A stretch of 19,405 bases of DNA from Thermoanaerobaculia bacterium (lineage in GTDB: Bacteria; Acidobacteriota; Thermoanaerobaculia; Gp7-AA8): NCBI GenBank assembly GCA_017883215.1, contig JADGOA010000021.1, positions 1-19,405 on the forward strand, in the 5' to 3' direction. Position numbers and translations under genes: made by a program. Of this stretch, positions 1-7,666 are shown in pieces; position 1 is the stretch's first letter; every line of letters begins with the position of its first letter. The notes under the pieces are model-generated. The model was given only the letters and a program-made list of their open reading frames with translations. It ran no database searches and was not told the DNA's origin.

Positions 1-1
1 C

Positions 2-2551
2 AACCCGGAGTTGACAGCTGAACACCTGCTGCTTGCTCTGCTTCGGCAGGAGGGCGGCATCGTCACGCCGATCCTGAACAAGCTCGGGCAGAACCCCGCC
101 GCAATTGAAGCTGAGGTCGCGGCCGAAATCAGCAAGTACTCGAAGGTCGGCGGCGCCTCGGCCGAGCCGATGGTGTCGAGCTCGTTGCGCAAAGTCTTCG
201 ACGAGGCGTTCAAGCTCGCCGATCAGTTCAACGACGAATACGTCTCGACCGAGCACTTCCTCCTCGCCATGGCGCAGACGAAAGAGACCAGCGCGGCGAA
301 GATTCTCGCGCGTCACGGCGTGGTCGTGGACGCGCTCATGAAAGCGCTGCAGTCGGTGCGCGGCACGCAACGCGTGACCGATCAGAATCCAGAAGACAAG
401 TACCAGGCGCTGGAGCGCTACGCCCGCGACCTGACGCAGCTGGCGCGTCGCGGCAAGCTCGACCCGGTCATCGGCCGCGACGAGGAGATCCGCCGCGTCA
501 TCCAGGTGCTCTCGCGCCGCACGAAGAACAACCCCGTCCTCATCGGCGAGCCGGGCGTCGGGAAGACCGCGATCGTCGAAGGTCTGGCGCGGCGCGTCAT
601 CGAAGGGGACGTCCCCGAAGGTCTCAAGAACAAGCGTGTGATCGCGCTCGACCTCGGCGCAATGATCGCCGGAGCGAAGTACCGCGGCGAGTTCGAGGAT
701 CGCCTCAAGGCGGTCATCAAGGAAGTCGAGGAGAGCGATGGGCAGGTCATCCTCTTCATCGACGAGTTGCACACGCTGGTAGGAGCGGGGGCGGCGGAAG
801 GGGCGATGGACGCGTCCAACCTCCTCAAGCCTGCGCTCGCGCGCGGCGAGCTGCGCGCGGTCGGCGCCACCACTCTCAACGAGTACCAGAAGCACATCGA
901 GAAGGACGCCGCGCTGGAGCGGCGCTTCCAGCCGGTGTTCGTCGGCGAGCCGTCGGTGGAGGACACAATCGCCATCCTCCGCGGCCTGAAGGAGCGGTAC
1001 GAAGTCCACCACGGCGTGAAGATCACAGACGCGGCCATCGTCGCCGCGGCGACGCTCTCGCAGCGCTATATCACCGACCGCTTCCTTCCTGACAAGGCCA
1101 TCGACCTCGTCGACGAAGCGGCCGCGCGGCTGCGCATCGAGCTGACGTCGATGCCGCAGGAGATCGACGAGGTGCAGCGCCGCATGACGCAGCTGCAGAT
1201 CGAGAAGCAGGCGCTCTCGCGCGAAGAGGCTCCCGCCTCACGAGCCCGCCTGGCCGAGATCGACAGCCAGATCGCCGAGCTGCAGGAGAAGATCGCCGGC
1301 CTAAAGGCGCAGTGGCAGAGCGAGAAGGGAATCATCAAGCAGATGAGCGACGCCAAGGCGAAGCTCGAGCAGGTCCGCGCGGACGCCGGACGCGCGGAGC
1401 GCGAAGGCGATCTGAATCGCGCCGCGGAGCTGAGCTACGGCGAGCTCCCGCAGTTGCAGCGCGAAGTCGACGCCGCCAGCGCGAAGCTTCAGGAGATGCA
1501 GAAGAGCGGCGCCATGCTCAAGGAGCAGGTCACCGACGAGGACATCGCCGAGATCGTCTCCAAATGGACCGGAGTCCCCGTCACGAAGATGCTGGAGTCG
1601 GAGATCCAGAAGCTCGTACGGATGGAGGAGTCGCTGCAGCTCCGCGTCATCGGCCAGGAAGAGGCCGTCCGCGCGGTATCGAACGCGGTGCGCCGTTCAC
1701 GCGCAGGATTGAAGGACCCGAACCGCCCGATCGGCTCGTTCATCTTCATGGGGCCGACGGGAGTGGGAAAGACGGAGCTGGCCCGCGCTCTCGCCGAATA
1801 TCTCTTCGACGACGAGAACGCCATGGTGCGAATCGACATGTCGGAGTACATGGAGCGGCACGCCGTGGCGCGGCTCATCGGCGCGCCTCCAGGCTATGTC
1901 GGCTACGAGGAAGGCGGCCAGCTGACCGAGGCCGTCCGGCGCAGGCCGTATGCAGTGGTGCTGTTCGACGAGATCGAGAAAGCTCATCCGGAAGTGTTCA
2001 ACGTGATGCTCCAGATTCTCGACGACGGCCGGCTGACGGACTCGAAGGGCCGCGTGGTCAATTTCAAGAACACAGTCATCATCATGACCTCGAACGTCGG
2101 CGCGCAGTACATCTTCCAGTACCAGAAATCGATGCATACGCCGGCGCAGGAAGCGGAGATGGAGAAGAAGGTCGACGAGGAGCTGCACGCGCACTTCCGC
2201 CCCGAGTTCCTCAACCGCATCGACGACGTGATCATCTTCCACGCCCTCGATCTGGCGCACATCAAGCGGATCATCGAGATCCAGCTCAAGCGCCTGGCGA
2301 AGCTGATCGAGGACCGCGGTCTGACCATCGACATCAGCGACGCGGCGAAGGAGGTTCTGGCGAAGGAAGGCTACGACCCCGCCTTCGGCGCGCGGCCGCT
2401 CAAGCGCGCACTGCAGAAGCTGATCATCGACCCGCTGGCGATGAAGCTGCTGGAGGGGAAGTTCAAGCAGGGCGACATCGTGTTCGTGAACGTCACGCCG
2501 GAGGGGAAGCTGGAGCTGTCGCTCGAGCCGGAACCGACGACGGTGCATTGA
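2..2551 (+). CDS. clpB: ATP-dependent disaggregase ClpB, 5' end missing
   Basis: ClpB is the hexameric AAA+ disaggregase that works with DnaK/DnaJ/GrpE to pull polypeptides out of aggregates in the cytoplasm. The frame is open to the left edge and begins NPELTAEHLLLALL, which aligns about 25 residues into the usual Clp N-domain, so only the first two dozen residues are lost; the TTG at 11 is not the real start. In order: two Clp-N repeats (about residues 1-145), NBD1 with Walker A GEPGVGKT (near 180) and Walker B VILFIDELH, the long charged coiled-coil middle domain (about 395-520) that separates ClpB from ClpA/ClpC, then NBD2 with Walker A GPTGVGKT (near 580), Walker B VVLFDEIEKAH and the ARPLKR sensor-2 region. 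Length and domains match full ClpB (about 860-870 aa). The gene is convergent with asnB, and a palindromic element follows it. Confidence 0.97.
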   Translation, partial: NPELTAEHLLLALLRQEGGIVTPILNKLGQNPAAIEAEVAAEISKYSKVGGASAEPMVSSSLRKVFDEAFKLADQFNDEYVSTEHFLLAMAQTKETSAAKILARHGVVVDALMKALQSVRGTQRVTDQNPEDKYQALERYARDLTQLARRGKLDPVIGRDEEIRRVIQVLSRRTKNNPVLIGEPGVGKTAIVEGLARRVIEGDVPEGLKNKRVIALDLGAMIAGAKYRGEFEDRLKAVIKEVEESDGQVILFIDELHTLVGAGAAEGAMDASNLLKPALARGELRAVGATTLNEYQKHIEKDAALERRFQPVFVGEPSVEDTIAILRGLKERYEVHHGVKITDAAIVAAATLSQRYITDRFLPDKAIDLVDEAAARLRIELTSMPQEIDEVQRRMTQLQIEKQALSREEAPASRARLAEIDSQIAELQEKIAGLKAQWQSEKGIIKQMSDAKAKLEQVRADAGRAEREGDLNRAAELSYGELPQLQREVDAASAKLQEMQKSGAMLKEQVTDEDIAEIVSKWTGVPVTKMLESEIQKLVRMEESLQLRVIGQEEAVRAVSNAVRRSRAGLKDPNRPIGSFIFMGPTGVGKTELARALAEYLFDDENAMVRIDMSEYMERHAVARLIGAPPGYVGYEEGGQLTEAVRRRPYAVVLFDEIEKAHPEVFNVMLQILDDGRLTDSKGRVVNFKNTVIIMTSNVGAQYIFQYQKSMHTPAQEAEMEKKVDEELHAHFRPEFLNRIDDVIIFHALDLAHIKRIIEIQLKRLAKLIEDRGLTIDISDAAKEVLAKEGYDPAFGARPLKRALQKLIIDPLAMKLLEGKFKQGDIVFVNVTPEGKLELSLEPEPTTVH

Positions 2552-2553
2552 CG

Positions 2554-2576
2554 GCAGCGAGCAGCGAGTAGCGGAT
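2554..2576. repeat. single-sided copy of the GCGAGTA heptamer repeat
   Basis: Directly after the clpB stop codon lies GCAGCGAGCAGCGAGTAGCG, three imperfect units of the heptamer GCGAGTA. The same units form a full palindrome at 12700-12762. Here there is no opposing arm, so it is probably a fragment or a half-element. Confidence 0.5.
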
Positions 2577-2641
2577 ACGCGGGGTGAGTGGGCCGAGGTG
2601 TGGGCGGCGACGTGAGGTTTGAACGAAGAGCTGGTCTCTCG

Positions 2642-2736
2642 CCGTAGGGCACGGCTGCGCCGTGCCGAACCCCGGCGGGTGGGGGCACAACCCGCCCGCC
2701 CACGAGAGTTCGGCACGGCGCAGCCGTGCCCTACGG
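2642..2736. repeat. BIME-like palindrome, GTAG...CTAC type (intact copy)
   Basis: A perfect 29-nt inverted repeat (2642-2670 against 2708-2736) encloses a 37-nt centre. Each arm is itself a hairpin: GGCACGGC-TGC-GCCGTGCC. The left hairpin is preceded by GTAG (2644-2647) and the right one is followed by CTAC (2731-2734). The centre holds a weaker hairpin, GGCGGGT/ACCCGCC. GTAG beside an imperfect palindrome is the hallmark of REP sequences mobilised by RAYT transposases, and two REPs head to head make a BIME; that reading is inference. The element sits between the convergent ends of clpB and asnB and could also stop transcription or protect mRNA 3' ends, although no T-run follows. A decayed relative is at 7091-7188. 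Confidence 0.85.
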
Positions 2737-2787
2737 TGTTGACACAGAGGGAAGGGGATGCAGCGGACGGCGACGGAGAGGTGATTG

Positions 2788-2847
2788 GGTGCTCGGTGCT
2801 CGGAGTGCTGTATCGATGGCGGCTCCGACCACCGAGCACCGAGCACC
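2788..2847. repeat. GGTGCTCGGTGCTCGG palindrome
   Basis: A perfect 16-nt inverted repeat: GGTGCTCGGTGCTCGG at 2788-2803 and its complement at 2832-2847, with 28 nt between. Each arm is a tandem duplication of GGTGCTC. The right arm ends one base before the asnB stop codon, so this is the 3' end of the asnB transcript and could act as its terminator or stabilising hairpin. It is unrelated in sequence to the GTAG and GGAG elements. Confidence 0.75.
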
Positions 2848-2848
2848 T

Positions 2849-4660
2849 TCACCAGTACCCCATCTCCGCCGAGAACATCACCTCGTACACCTTCCGCGCC
2901 CAGCTGCGCTTTCCGTGCTCAACGCGCCCTTCCTGCTGCAGCCACTCTTTGATTGGCAGCGTGAATCCGGTCTTGCGGCGTTGACGCACGGCTTGAGGAA
3001 GCGGCGGACGCGGCGCAATCGCGAGAAGCTGCTTGCCGCGCTCCCTGCGCGTGACGAGGTAAGGCGCCAGCCGCTTCAACAGATGCGCATCGACGAGCGG
3101 CACCCGCACCTCCAGCGAATGCGCCATGCTCGCCCAGTCCATGTCGCGCAGCAGCTGATTGCGGAGGTAGAGCGACGACTCGAGGGCGGCGATGCGGGCG
3201 TACGGAGTGCCGGGATCGGGCGTCACGGTGCGCTCGATCAGCTGGAGAAGATCGAGGCGCAGAAGGCCCTCTGCGGCGATTTCCGCACCGACCACCGACG
3301 GAAGCTCGGAGGCGAGAAAGCGGCCGCGCTTGACGAGATACGCGCCGGCGTATGAGGCGCCGTAGCGGAGGATCTCACCCATCTTCGGGCTGACGTGGCG
3401 GCTCGCCCGAGCGAGGGCGCTGTTGAGGCGGTAGACGCCTTCGCCGAGGCCGGGGAGGCGCGAGAGAACGGAAGTGATCGGCATCCAGCGGGGAATGTCG
3501 CGGAATGAGGTGTAGCCGCCGAACAGCTCGTCGCCCCCCGTTCCGGAGAGCGCGACTTTCAAGCCGACGCCGGCGGCCGCCTTGCTGATGAAGTAGCTGT
3601 TCAGGCCGTCGACGGTCGGCTGGTCCATGGCGGCGAAGATCCGCGGCAGCTCGGAGCGGAACTCGTCGAGCGTGAGGTCGCGGACGGTGTGCCGCACTCC
3701 ATACTGCTGCGCCACGAGCGATGCCAGCGGCGCTTCGTCGTTGTCGCGGCCGCGATACTCCTCGAAGCGGAGCGTCATCGTCTGCAGGTCCGTGGCGCCG
3801 CTCTCCCGCGCCAGGGCCACGAGGGCGGTCGAGTCGATCCCCGCCGAAAGAAACGCGCCGACCGGGACGTCGGCGACCATGTGGTAGCGGACCGACTCGA
3901 GCACCGCGTCGTGCACCGCCTCGCGCCTCTGCTCCTCGGTGAATTGACCGTGCGATTCGACGGCGTCGCGGAGGGTGGCGGCGATGGAGAAGTACTGCTT
4001 CGGCCCGCTGATCCCCATCGCGTCGACGTACGCGAACGATCCTGCCGGGAGCGAGCTGACGGCACGGTACATCGTGAACGGCTCCGGAACGGTGCCGCGG
4101 AGGAAGAACCCTGCCGCTCCCGCCGGATCGAACTTCCGGTCGACGTGACCCCCGGCGATGAGCGCTTTGACCTGCGAGGCGATCCTCAGCGTCCGGCCGT
4201 CGTCGGCGTAGTAGAGCGGTTTGATCCCGTACGGATCGCGTGCGAGGAACATCCGCTTCGTGCGCCCGTCCCACAGGGCGATGGCGAACATTCCGCGCAG
4301 CCGCGCCAGCATGGCTTCGCCGAGCTCCTCGTAGAGGCAGAGGAGGACTTCCGTGTCGGAGTGGGAGACGAATTTTCGGCCGCGGCTCTCGAGCTCACTG
4401 CGAAGCTCGCGGTAGTTGTAGATCTCCCCGTTGAAGATGATGGCCAGCTCGCCGCGGCGCATCGGCTGGGCGGCGGCGGGGGAGAGGTCGATGATGGCCA
4501 GCCGCCGGTGCCCCAGGCCGACGCGCTTGTCAATTGATATCCATATATCGGCGGCATCCGGCCCGCGCGAGCGCATGCACTCCCGCGAGGCGATCAGCTC
4601 GTCGCCATCCAGCGGGGGTGCGTCTGCCGCATACGCGAAGATCCCGTTGATGCCGCACAT
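2849..4660 (-). CDS. asnB: asparagine synthase (glutamine-hydrolysing), AsnB type
   Basis: Makes asparagine from aspartate, glutamine and ATP. The start was set at MCGINGIFAY because the class II glutaminase nucleophile is Cys2, exposed after Met removal; the frame stays open upstream but that part is not protein-like. The N-terminal amidotransferase domain (about 1-200) shows RGPDA, GHRRLAIID, FNGEIYNY and SHSDTEVLL. The C-terminal synthetase domain (about 215-600) shows a PP-loop, here SAGIDS at 272-277 (first Gly of the usual SGGxDS replaced by Ala), LSGTGGDELFGGY, and KTGFTLPIKEWL near the end. At 603 aa it is normal for bacterial AsnB. It stands alone, convergent with clpB and divergent from the M28 peptidase. 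No SD precedes the ATG; a -10-like box lies 8 nt upstream, suggesting a leaderless mRNA. A role in modifying a glycan or peptide cannot be excluded, but nothing nearby suggests it. Confidence 0.95.
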   Translation of the reverse strand: MCGINGIFAYAADAPPLDGDELIASRECMRSRGPDAADIWISIDKRVGLGHRRLAIIDLSPAAAQPMRRGELAIIFNGEIYNYRELRSELESRGRKFVSHSDTEVLLCLYEELGEAMLARLRGMFAIALWDGRTKRMFLARDPYGIKPLYYADDGRTLRIASQVKALIAGGHVDRKFDPAGAAGFFLRGTVPEPFTMYRAVSSLPAGSFAYVDAMGISGPKQYFSIAATLRDAVESHGQFTEEQRREAVHDAVLESVRYHMVADVPVGAFLSAGIDSTALVALARESGATDLQTMTLRFEEYRGRDNDEAPLASLVAQQYGVRHTVRDLTLDEFRSELPRIFAAMDQPTVDGLNSYFISKAAAGVGLKVALSGTGGDELFGGYTSFRDIPRWMPITSVLSRLPGLGEGVYRLNSALARASRHVSPKMGEILRYGASYAGAYLVKRGRFLASELPSVVGAEIAAEGLLRLDLLQLIERTVTPDPGTPYARIAALESSLYLRNQLLRDMDWASMAHSLEVRVPLVDAHLLKRLAPYLVTRRERGKQLLAIAPRPPLPQAVRQRRKTGFTLPIKEWLQQEGRVEHGKRSWARKVYEVMFSAEMGYW

Positions 4661-4668
4661 CCGGCGCG

Positions 4669-4674
4669 AGTATA
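4669..4674 (-). promoter_or_regulatory. putative -10 box of asnB
   Basis: TATACT on the minus strand (five of six bases match TATAAT) lies 8 nt before the asnB ATG. A start site about 7 nt below the box would fall at or next to the A of ATG, and there is no Shine-Dalgarno. The -35 position falls inside the first hairpin of the adjacent palindrome and shows no consensus. Confidence 0.5.
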
Positions 4675-4683
4675 GCGGGGCGT

Positions 4684-4797
4684 GGAGAGCGGACGTCCTC
4701 GTCCGCAGCCGCGGCACGTCCTCGTGCCGCGGTTCTTGATGAGAATAACAGCGCCGGACGGGACGTCCGGCGCATGCGGACGGGACGTCCGCACTCC
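4684..4797. repeat. BIME-like four-hairpin palindrome, GGAG...CTCC type
   Basis: Bounded by GGAG (4684-4687) and CTCC (4794-4797). Four hairpins run in mirror order: GCGGAC-GTCCTC-GTCCGC (4689-4706); arms CCGCGGCAC/GTGCCGCGG around GTCCTC (4709-4732); an 18-nt AT-richer linker; arms GCGCCGGAC/GTCCGGCGC around GGGAC (4751-4773); GCGGAC-GGGAC-GTCCGC (4776-4792). Loop polarity flips at the linker, so the whole is two inward-facing units. It fills the gap between the divergent genes asnB and the M28 peptidase, ending about 9 and 14 nt from their -10 boxes. The closest relative is at 18348-18465. Confidence 0.85.
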
Positions 4798-4811
4798 GCC
4801 TGCCGCTTCGA

Positions 4812-4817
4812 TACAAT
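4812..4817 (+). promoter_or_regulatory. putative -10 box of the M28 peptidase gene
   Basis: TACAAT (five of six to consensus) lies 8 nt before the ATG at 4826, the same spacing as the divergent asnB box. No Shine-Dalgarno is visible between box and start, so a leaderless transcript is likely. The -35 position falls in the last hairpin of the palindrome. Confidence 0.45.
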
Positions 4818-4825
4818 CCGCGAAC

Positions 4826-7060
4826 ATGTCGATCAAATCGATGGCCGCCACTGCGCTCGCTCTCACGCTCACCCTCTCGACATACGCCGCCGACGCTCCC
4901 ATCCTCGGCTTCTCCGCCGCGAACGCGGCCAAGGAGCGCGCGGTCGAGTCGCAGCTCGATTCGAAGATAAACGCGCAGGAGCTGCGCGCCTGGACGGATC
5001 GACTGGCCGCACGTCCGCACCACCTCGGATCGGCCTACGGCAAGCAGAACGCCGACTTCATCGCCTCGCTCTTCAAGTCGTGGGGCTACGACACGGCCAT
5101 CGAGCGGTTCGACGTCCTCTTCCCGACACCGACGACACGCGTGCTCGAGCTGATCGCGCCGGAGAAGTACACGGCGAAACTCGCCGAGCCGTCGCTCCCG
5201 GAGGACCGCAGCTCGGGTCAGACTTCCGAGCAGCTGCCGGTCTACAACGCCTACTCCATCGACGGCGACGTGACCGGCGACCTCGTCTACGCGAACTACG
5301 GCGTGCCCGCCGACTACGACCAGCTGGAGAAGAACGGAGTCGACGTCCGCGGCAAGATCGTGATCACGCGTTACGGCGGATCGTGGCGCGGGATCAAGCC
5401 GAAAGTGGCCGCCGAGCACGGCGCCATCGGCTGCATCATCTACTCCGACCCGCGCGATGACGGCTACTTCCAGGGAGATGTCTATCCGAAGGGTGCCTAC
5501 CGCGGCGAATACGGCGCACAACGCGGTTCGGTGGCCGACATGCCGGTCTATCCAGGCGATCCGCTGACGCCCGGCGTCGGCTCGGTCCCGGGGGCGAAGC
5601 GGCTCGATCGCAAGGACGCGACGACCCTCACGAAAATCCCGGTGCTGCCGATCTCGTACGCTGACGCGCTGCCGCTTCTCCGGGCGTTGGCCGGTCCCGT
5701 CGCTCCGTCCGACTGGCGCGGCGCGCTTCCGATCACCTATCACCTCGGCCCTGGACCATCGCGCGTGCACCTGAAGGTGGCCTTCGACTGGAAAACGGTT
5801 CCCGCTTACGACGTCATCGCCAGACTGCGCGGCAGCGAGCGTCCCGACGAATGGATCATGCGAGGCAATCACCACGACGCCTGGGTGAACGGCGCCGGCG
5901 ATCCGATCAGCGGTCAGGTGGCGATGCTCGAGGAGGCGAAAGCGATCGGCGAGCTGGCGAAAGCGGGCTCGGCTCCGCGGCGCACGATCGTATACGCGGC
6001 GTGGGACGGAGAAGAGCCGGGCCTGCTCGGCTCAACGGAATGGGCCGAGACGCACGATCCCGAGCTGCGGCAGCATCTGGCCGTCTACATCAATTCCGAT
6101 TCGACCTCGCGCGGTTTCCTCGACGTCGAAGGCTCGCACACGCTCGAGCGGATGGTCACCGAGGTCGCTCGCGACGTCCAGGATCCGGAGCGGAGCGTTT
6201 CCGTGCTGGAGCGCCTGCGCGCACGTGAGGTCACGCTGGCCAAATCCGATGAGGATCGCAAGCAGGCCCGCGACCGCGAGCTGATGCGCCTCGACGCCCT
6301 GGGCTCGGGCTCCGACTACACGGCCTTCATCGACCATCTCGGCATCGCCTCGATGAACGTCGGCTACGGCGGCGAGGGCGGTGGCGGTTCCTACCATTCG
6401 ATCTACGATTCGATCGATCACTTCACTCGCTTCGGCGACCCCGGCTACGTCTACGGCGTCGTGCAGGCGAAGACCACCGGTCGCATGGTGCTGCGGCTGG
6501 CCAATGCCGACGTGCTTCCGTTCCAGGCCAAGACTTTCGCCGACACGGTCGCGCGCTACGCCACGGAAGTGATGAAGCTGGCCGAGGACACGAGGGCAAA
6601 GACCGAGCAACAGAATCGCGACCGCCGCGCCATGGAGCTCGCGGCCGATCCGACCAGGCCTTTCGTGGCGCCGAAGGAGCAGGAGCCGGTTCCGTTCATC
6701 AACTTCGCCCCGCTGCAGAACGCCGTGGCCCGGCTGCAGAAGAGCGCGACCGCATTCGACAGCGCGGTGGCGGCGCTCTCCGATGCTTCGGCTGCGCGGC
6801 AGACCGAGGTCAATCAGGCCATGCAGCGCCTCGAACAGGCGCTCATCAACCCGGAAGGGCTTCCGAACCGCCCGTGGTTCCGCCATCAGATCTACGCGCC
6901 CGGTTTCTACACCGGCTATGGCGTGAAGACGCTGCCGGGCGTGCGCGAGTCGATCGAGCAGAGGAAGTGGAACGAGATCGGGCCGCAGATCGCCAACGTC
7001 GCCGCAGCGCTCGATCGTTACTCGACTGAGCTGGATCGGGCGGCAGGGGTAGCGAAGTAG
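4826..7060 (+). CDS. secreted M28 zinc peptidase, glutamate carboxypeptidase II-like
   Basis: A co-catalytic di-zinc exopeptidase of the GCPII/PSMA branch of family M28, probably periplasmic or outer-membrane facing. The start gives a signal peptide (Lys4, hydrophobic 7-18, likely cleavage after the TYAA segment near residue 22); the frame is open further upstream but that part is palindrome DNA. A PA domain lies at about 165-260 (GKIVITRYGGSWRG, AIGCIIYSDPRDD). The peptidase core keeps the family ligands with family spacing: His349 (NHHDAW), bridging Asp359 (GDP), catalytic Glu396 and ligand Glu397 (WDGEEPGLLGS), Asp425 (NSDS) and His524 (YHSIYDS). A C-terminal TFR-dimer-like helical region follows (about 610-735). 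The 744-aa length fits the family. Substrate is unknown; GCPII members remove C-terminal acidic residues, but specificity cannot be read here. Confidence 0.92.
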   Translation: MSIKSMAATALALTLTLSTYAADAPILGFSAANAAKERAVESQLDSKINAQELRAWTDRLAARPHHLGSAYGKQNADFIASLFKSWGYDTAIERFDVLFPTPTTRVLELIAPEKYTAKLAEPSLPEDRSSGQTSEQLPVYNAYSIDGDVTGDLVYANYGVPADYDQLEKNGVDVRGKIVITRYGGSWRGIKPKVAAEHGAIGCIIYSDPRDDGYFQGDVYPKGAYRGEYGAQRGSVADMPVYPGDPLTPGVGSVPGAKRLDRKDATTLTKIPVLPISYADALPLLRALAGPVAPSDWRGALPITYHLGPGPSRVHLKVAFDWKTVPAYDVIARLRGSERPDEWIMRGNHHDAWVNGAGDPISGQVAMLEEAKAIGELAKAGSAPRRTIVYAAWDGEEPGLLGSTEWAETHDPELRQHLAVYINSDSTSRGFLDVEGSHTLERMVTEVARDVQDPERSVSVLERLRAREVTLAKSDEDRKQARDRELMRLDALGSGSDYTAFIDHLGIASMNVGYGGEGGGGSYHSIYDSIDHFTRFGDPGYVYGVVQAKTTGRMVLRLANADVLPFQAKTFADTVARYATEVMKLAEDTRAKTEQQNRDRRAMELAADPTRPFVAPKEQEPVPFINFAPLQNAVARLQKSATAFDSAVAALSDASAARQTEVNQAMQRLEQALINPEGLPNRPWFRHQIYAPGFYTGYGVKTLPGVRESIEQRKWNEIGPQIANVAAALDRYSTELDRAAGVAK

Positions 7061-7090
7061 GAGCGGTTCGGAATGATCGCGCATCGCACA

Positions 7091-7188
7091 CCGTAGGGCA
7101 CGGCTACGCGGTGCCGAACTCCGGTGGGCGGGTGGGAACATCCGTCGCGACGAGCACCTGGTTCGGCACGGCGCAGCCGTGTCCTGCG
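7091..7188. repeat. BIME-like palindrome, GTAG type (decayed copy)
   Basis: Same family as 2642-2736. The left arm keeps GTAG (7093-7096) and GGGCACGGC but has substitutions in the second half of the hairpin (CTACGCGG). The right arm (7161-7188) matches GTTCGGCACGGCGCAGCCGT, then loses the terminal CTAC. The centre differs entirely from the other copy. It lies between the convergent ends of the M28 and ftsB-like genes, the same kind of site as the first copy. Confidence 0.75.
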
Positions 7189-7206
7189 AAGGCGTCACGC
7201 TCCCCG

Positions 7207-7527
7207 CTACTTCTTCGGCATCATGTAGACGACTTCGCCTTTTTTCGACATGCCGAGGTCTTCGCGGGCGATGCGCTCGACGGCGTAGGAGGATTTCTTG
7301 ACGCTTTCGATCTCGGCACGGAGGCGAGCGTTGTCGGCTTCCAGGCGTTTGATGTCGCTGCGGAGATCGGACACGCGGACGCGCGCCTGCTGCAGCTCGA
7401 CGATGCCGCGGTCGCTGAAGAAGAAGGAAATCAGGAAGACGATGGTGAGAACGCCCGAAAGAAGGACGACGACTCGCAGCGTCACCTGCGTGGCGCGTCG
7501 CGAATCGTGAGTGGAGACGGCGGGCAT
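7207..7527 (-). CDS. ftsB: septum formation initiator, FtsB/DivIC-like
   Basis: A small bitopic divisome protein of the FtsB/DivIC family (106 aa), which bridges FtsL and FtsQ and signals to the septal peptidoglycan synthase. A short basic cytoplasmic tail (RRATQ) precedes one transmembrane helix (about 17-37, LRVVVLLSGVLTIVF onward, ending in SFFF). Then comes a periplasmic coiled coil (about 43-80) with heptad leucines and valines (IVELQQARVRVSDLRSDIKRLEADN in segments) and the family-typical ending AREDLGMSKKGEVVY. The family call rests on architecture and this C-terminal motif; FtsL would lack it. It is a single gene, convergent with the M28 gene. Upstream is TTGACA-17 nt-GACACT-6 nt-ATG with no SD. 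Confidence 0.85.
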   Translation of the reverse strand: MPAVSTHDSRRATQVTLRVVVLLSGVLTIVFLISFFFSDRGIVELQQARVRVSDLRSDIKRLEADNARLRAEIESVKKSSYAVERIAREDLGMSKKGEVVYMMPKK

Positions 7528-7533
7528 GGGAGA

Positions 7534-7562
7534 AGTGTCGAAGGTGGCGGCGATTGTGTCAA
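7534..7562 (-). promoter_or_regulatory. putative promoter of the ftsB-like gene
   Basis: On the minus strand, a perfect -35 TTGACA (7557-7562) is followed after 17 nt by GACACT (7534-7539), a weak -10 with three of six consensus bases. The box is 6 nt from the ATG, which would again place the transcript start at the start codon. Confidence 0.4.
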
Positions 7563-7666
7563 GCGGTGCGTGGGGGGAGGGAGGCGCGGCGGAGGACGAC
7601 GAAGCATCCCCCCAACGTCAGCCTGGGTCGCGCGGCTTCGGCGAGTTCTAACGACACGCGCCAAGT

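Noticed and set aside
2642..2736. Simple rho-independent terminator after clpB
   Set aside because: The hairpin is strong but no T-run follows on either strand, and a related copy elsewhere shows it belongs to a repeat family; a termination role stays possible but is not shown.
1697..2839. Long open frame antisense to the end of clpB
   Set aside because: It is a mirror of ClpB codon structure in GC-rich DNA; the translation is Arg/His/Leu-rich with no recognisable domain, and clpB itself is fully conserved on the other strand.
4682..4825. 48-residue N-terminal extension of the M28 peptidase
   Set aside because: It translates the palindromic element (GRPRPQP-type peptide) and would bury the signal peptide; the ATG at 4826 sits properly below a -10 box.
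4661..5875. N-terminal extension of asnB across the intergenic region and into the M28 gene
   Set aside because: The class II amidotransferase must start at Met-Cys; the extra frame is antisense to M28 and runs through palindrome DNA.
7563..7666. Possible small gene between ftsB and purB
   Set aside because: Short open stretches here are GC-driven, lack an SD and run into the inverted repeat.
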